Shown: in pieces, positions 31,796 through 32,487 of the stretch
How the letters are laid out: each line of letters starts with the position of its first letter
Position numbering within the stretch: the first letter of the stretch is position 1
Assembly: GCA_021787735.1 (NCBI GenBank)
Contig: JAJYLL010000052.1
Coordinates: 1 to 32,487, forward strand
Source: Acidobacteriota bacterium
GTDB taxonomy: Bacteria > Acidobacteriota > Terriglobia > UBA7540
Direction of reading: 5' to 3'
DNA: 32,487 bases
The notes under the pieces: generated by a model
The model's input: the letters and a program-made list of their open reading frames with translations, nothing else
What the model was told of the DNA's origin: nothing
The model's database searches: none
Program-made: the position numbers and the translations under genes

Positions 31796-31822
31796 GACGA
31801 AGATAAGCGCTCAGGGGTTACA
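31796..31822 (-). promoter_or_regulatory. ECF-type autoregulatory promoter of the sigma operon
   Basis: On the minus strand TGTAAC (31822-31817) and CGTC (31799-31796) are separated by exactly 17 nt. This matches the TGTAAC-N17-CGTC-like consensus known for ECF sigma factors such as Bacillus SigX and SigM. The predicted transcript would begin about 28 nt upstream of the sigma ATG. The match is to known ECF promoter architecture; that this sigma factor uses it is inferred. Confidence 0.6.
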
Positions 31823-31878
31823 GGGGGGCGGCAGAAAATCGGACCCGCAGCCGTCAGTCCCGGTGACGGGATTTTCTA

Positions 31879-31907
31879 TTGACTTATCCATCATCATGTG
31901 CAAAAAT
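31879..31907 (+). promoter_or_regulatory. possible promoter of the XRE regulator
   Basis: TTGACT (31879-31884) is followed after 17 nt by AAAAAT (31902-31907), a poor -10. The expected transcription start falls at about the ATG at 31914, so the message could be leaderless. No ribosome-binding site is visible there. Confidence 0.3.
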
Positions 31908-31913
31908 ACACCC

Positions 31914-32288
31914 ATGATTATTGGTATTCGCTTAAGGAAGCTGCGCGAAGAGCGCAAGCTATCTCAGGGCGACATTGAGAAACGAACGGGACTCCTGCGC
32001 TGCTATATTTCCAGGGTCGAGAACGGGCACACTGTGCCTTCGCTTGAGACATTGGAACGGTTGGCCGCAGCCATGGAGATACCCCTCTATCAGCTTTTTT
32101 ATGAGGGGGAAAGACCACCGGACCTCCCTAATCTGACCCAGCGCAAGAGCACCGACGAGCTGGCCATGGAGATTCCGGCAGACCGTGATTCGCGGTTCTT
32201 CCAGAAGGTCAAGCGCCTTCTTGGAAATATCAACGACCGCGACCGGCGGCTTCTGCTGTACATGGCACAGAAATTAGCGAATCGTTAA
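31914..32288 (+). CDS. XRE-family (Cro/C1-type HTH) transcriptional regulator
   Basis: The 124-residue regulator has a lambda-repressor-type HTH at about 4-60: IRLRKLREERKLSQGDIEKR, then GLLRCYISRVENGHTVPSLETL and PLYQLFYEGE. The C-terminal half (65-124) is charged and helical without a known ligand domain. Two upstream in-frame starts exist (31896 and the ORF opening at 31794). Conserved sequence begins at MIIGIRL, and 31914 is chosen. Small proteins of this kind with an almost identical core are frequent in Acidobacteriota, based on family knowledge. It diverges from the ECF sigma gene, sharing about 150 nt of regulatory sequence. The target is unknown. Confidence 0.8.
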   Translation: MIIGIRLRKLREERKLSQGDIEKRTGLLRCYISRVENGHTVPSLETLERLAAAMEIPLYQLFYEGERPPDLPNLTQRKSTDELAMEIPADRDSRFFQKVKRLLGNINDRDRRLLLYMAQKLANR

Positions 32289-32353
32289 AGCCAGGACGAT
32301 TCGTCGTTCGGGGATCCATGGGACGCGCGAGGGCTGTATGGAGGGGGAAGCAC

Positions 32354-32487
32354 TCATTCCCACTCGATGGTTCCCGGGGGCTTCGAAGTAATGTCGTAGA
32401 CAACTCGGTTGATTTCCTTCACCTCGTTCACGATGCGGGTGGCAATCCGTTCGAGAACGTTTGGGGGTATTTTCGCCCAGTCGGCTG
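32354..32487 (-). CDS. guaA: C-terminus of GMP synthase (glutamine-hydrolysing), cut by the window edge
   Basis: Only the last 43 codons and stop are present. The residues [20 protein letters not shown], followed by [17 protein letters not shown], are the conserved dimerisation end of GuaA, which converts XMP to GMP. GTIEWE at the C-terminus is diagnostic. It is convergent with the XRE regulator, 65 nt apart, with no clear terminator between them. Confidence 0.93.
   Translation of the reverse strand, partial: ADWAKIPPNVLERIATRIVNEVKEINRVVYDITSKPPGTIEWE

Noticed and set aside
1..32487. CRISPR arrays, tRNA or rRNA genes, insertion sequences, phage genes
   Set aside because: No spaced direct-repeat series, cloverleaf, transposase or phage structural motif was seen on either strand by eye.

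Overview
The window looks like a chromosomal stretch from a Gram-negative, didermic bacterium, most plausibly an Acidobacteriota member (Terriglobia-like). The Gram-negative part is firm: a full Tol-Pal cluster, a lipoprotein signal, a beta-barrel protein and efflux adaptors are all present. The phylum assignment is inference, from a YpdA-type disulfide reductase, a characteristic small XRE regulator, and a BFN/DUF151 nuclease next to parAB. No phage, insertion sequence, CRISPR array, tRNA or rRNA was recognised.

Layout. Position 1-87 is the start of an exported protein cut by the left edge. Positions 379-6869 (minus) hold a TetR/CecR-like regulator, a HlyD-type adaptor, an ABC ATPase and two different FtsX-type permeases, all tightly packed, followed 59 nt later by a secreted GH29 alpha-L-fucosidase. 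Facing away from this block is a Tat-exported sulfatase (7222-8607), then a metallo-beta-lactamase-fold hydrolase (8884-9831). Positions 9872-19342 (minus) run, in transcription order, recN, miaB, BFN nuclease, parA, parB, a frameshifted gamma-glutamylcyclotransferase-like gene, ypdA and two aldo/keto reductases.

Positions 19572-25746 (plus) hold the cell-envelope cluster tolQ, tolR, a short TolA/TonB-like gene, tolB, pal and cpoB, then ssb. An outer-membrane beta-barrel gene and a 762-residue malic enzyme follow (to 29190). Positions 29321-31761 (minus) hold an ECF sigma factor, its zinc-finger anti-sigma factor, a Spy/CpxP-like periplasmic protein and the decayed remains of a MacA-type adaptor. 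An XRE regulator (31914-32288) diverges from the sigma gene, and the 3' end of guaA enters from the right edge.

How the genes work together. The Tol-Pal genes form an envelope-constriction and outer-membrane-tethering machine. Its Pal carries an unusual Ig-like spacer between two polyproline tracts. The ECF block reads as an envelope-stress regulon with an autoregulatory-type promoter (TGTAAC-N17-CGTC) whose terminal efflux gene is dead. The TetR-led block is an intact export system that splits MacB functions over three polypeptides. Most of the window is housekeeping. The items most worth a second look are the broken MacA gene at the end of the sigma operon, the Ig-containing Pal with tandem 11-bp repeats upstream, mutually exclusive stem-loops between tolQ and tolR, and two compensating frameshifts in the gamma-glutamylcyclotransferase-like gene.
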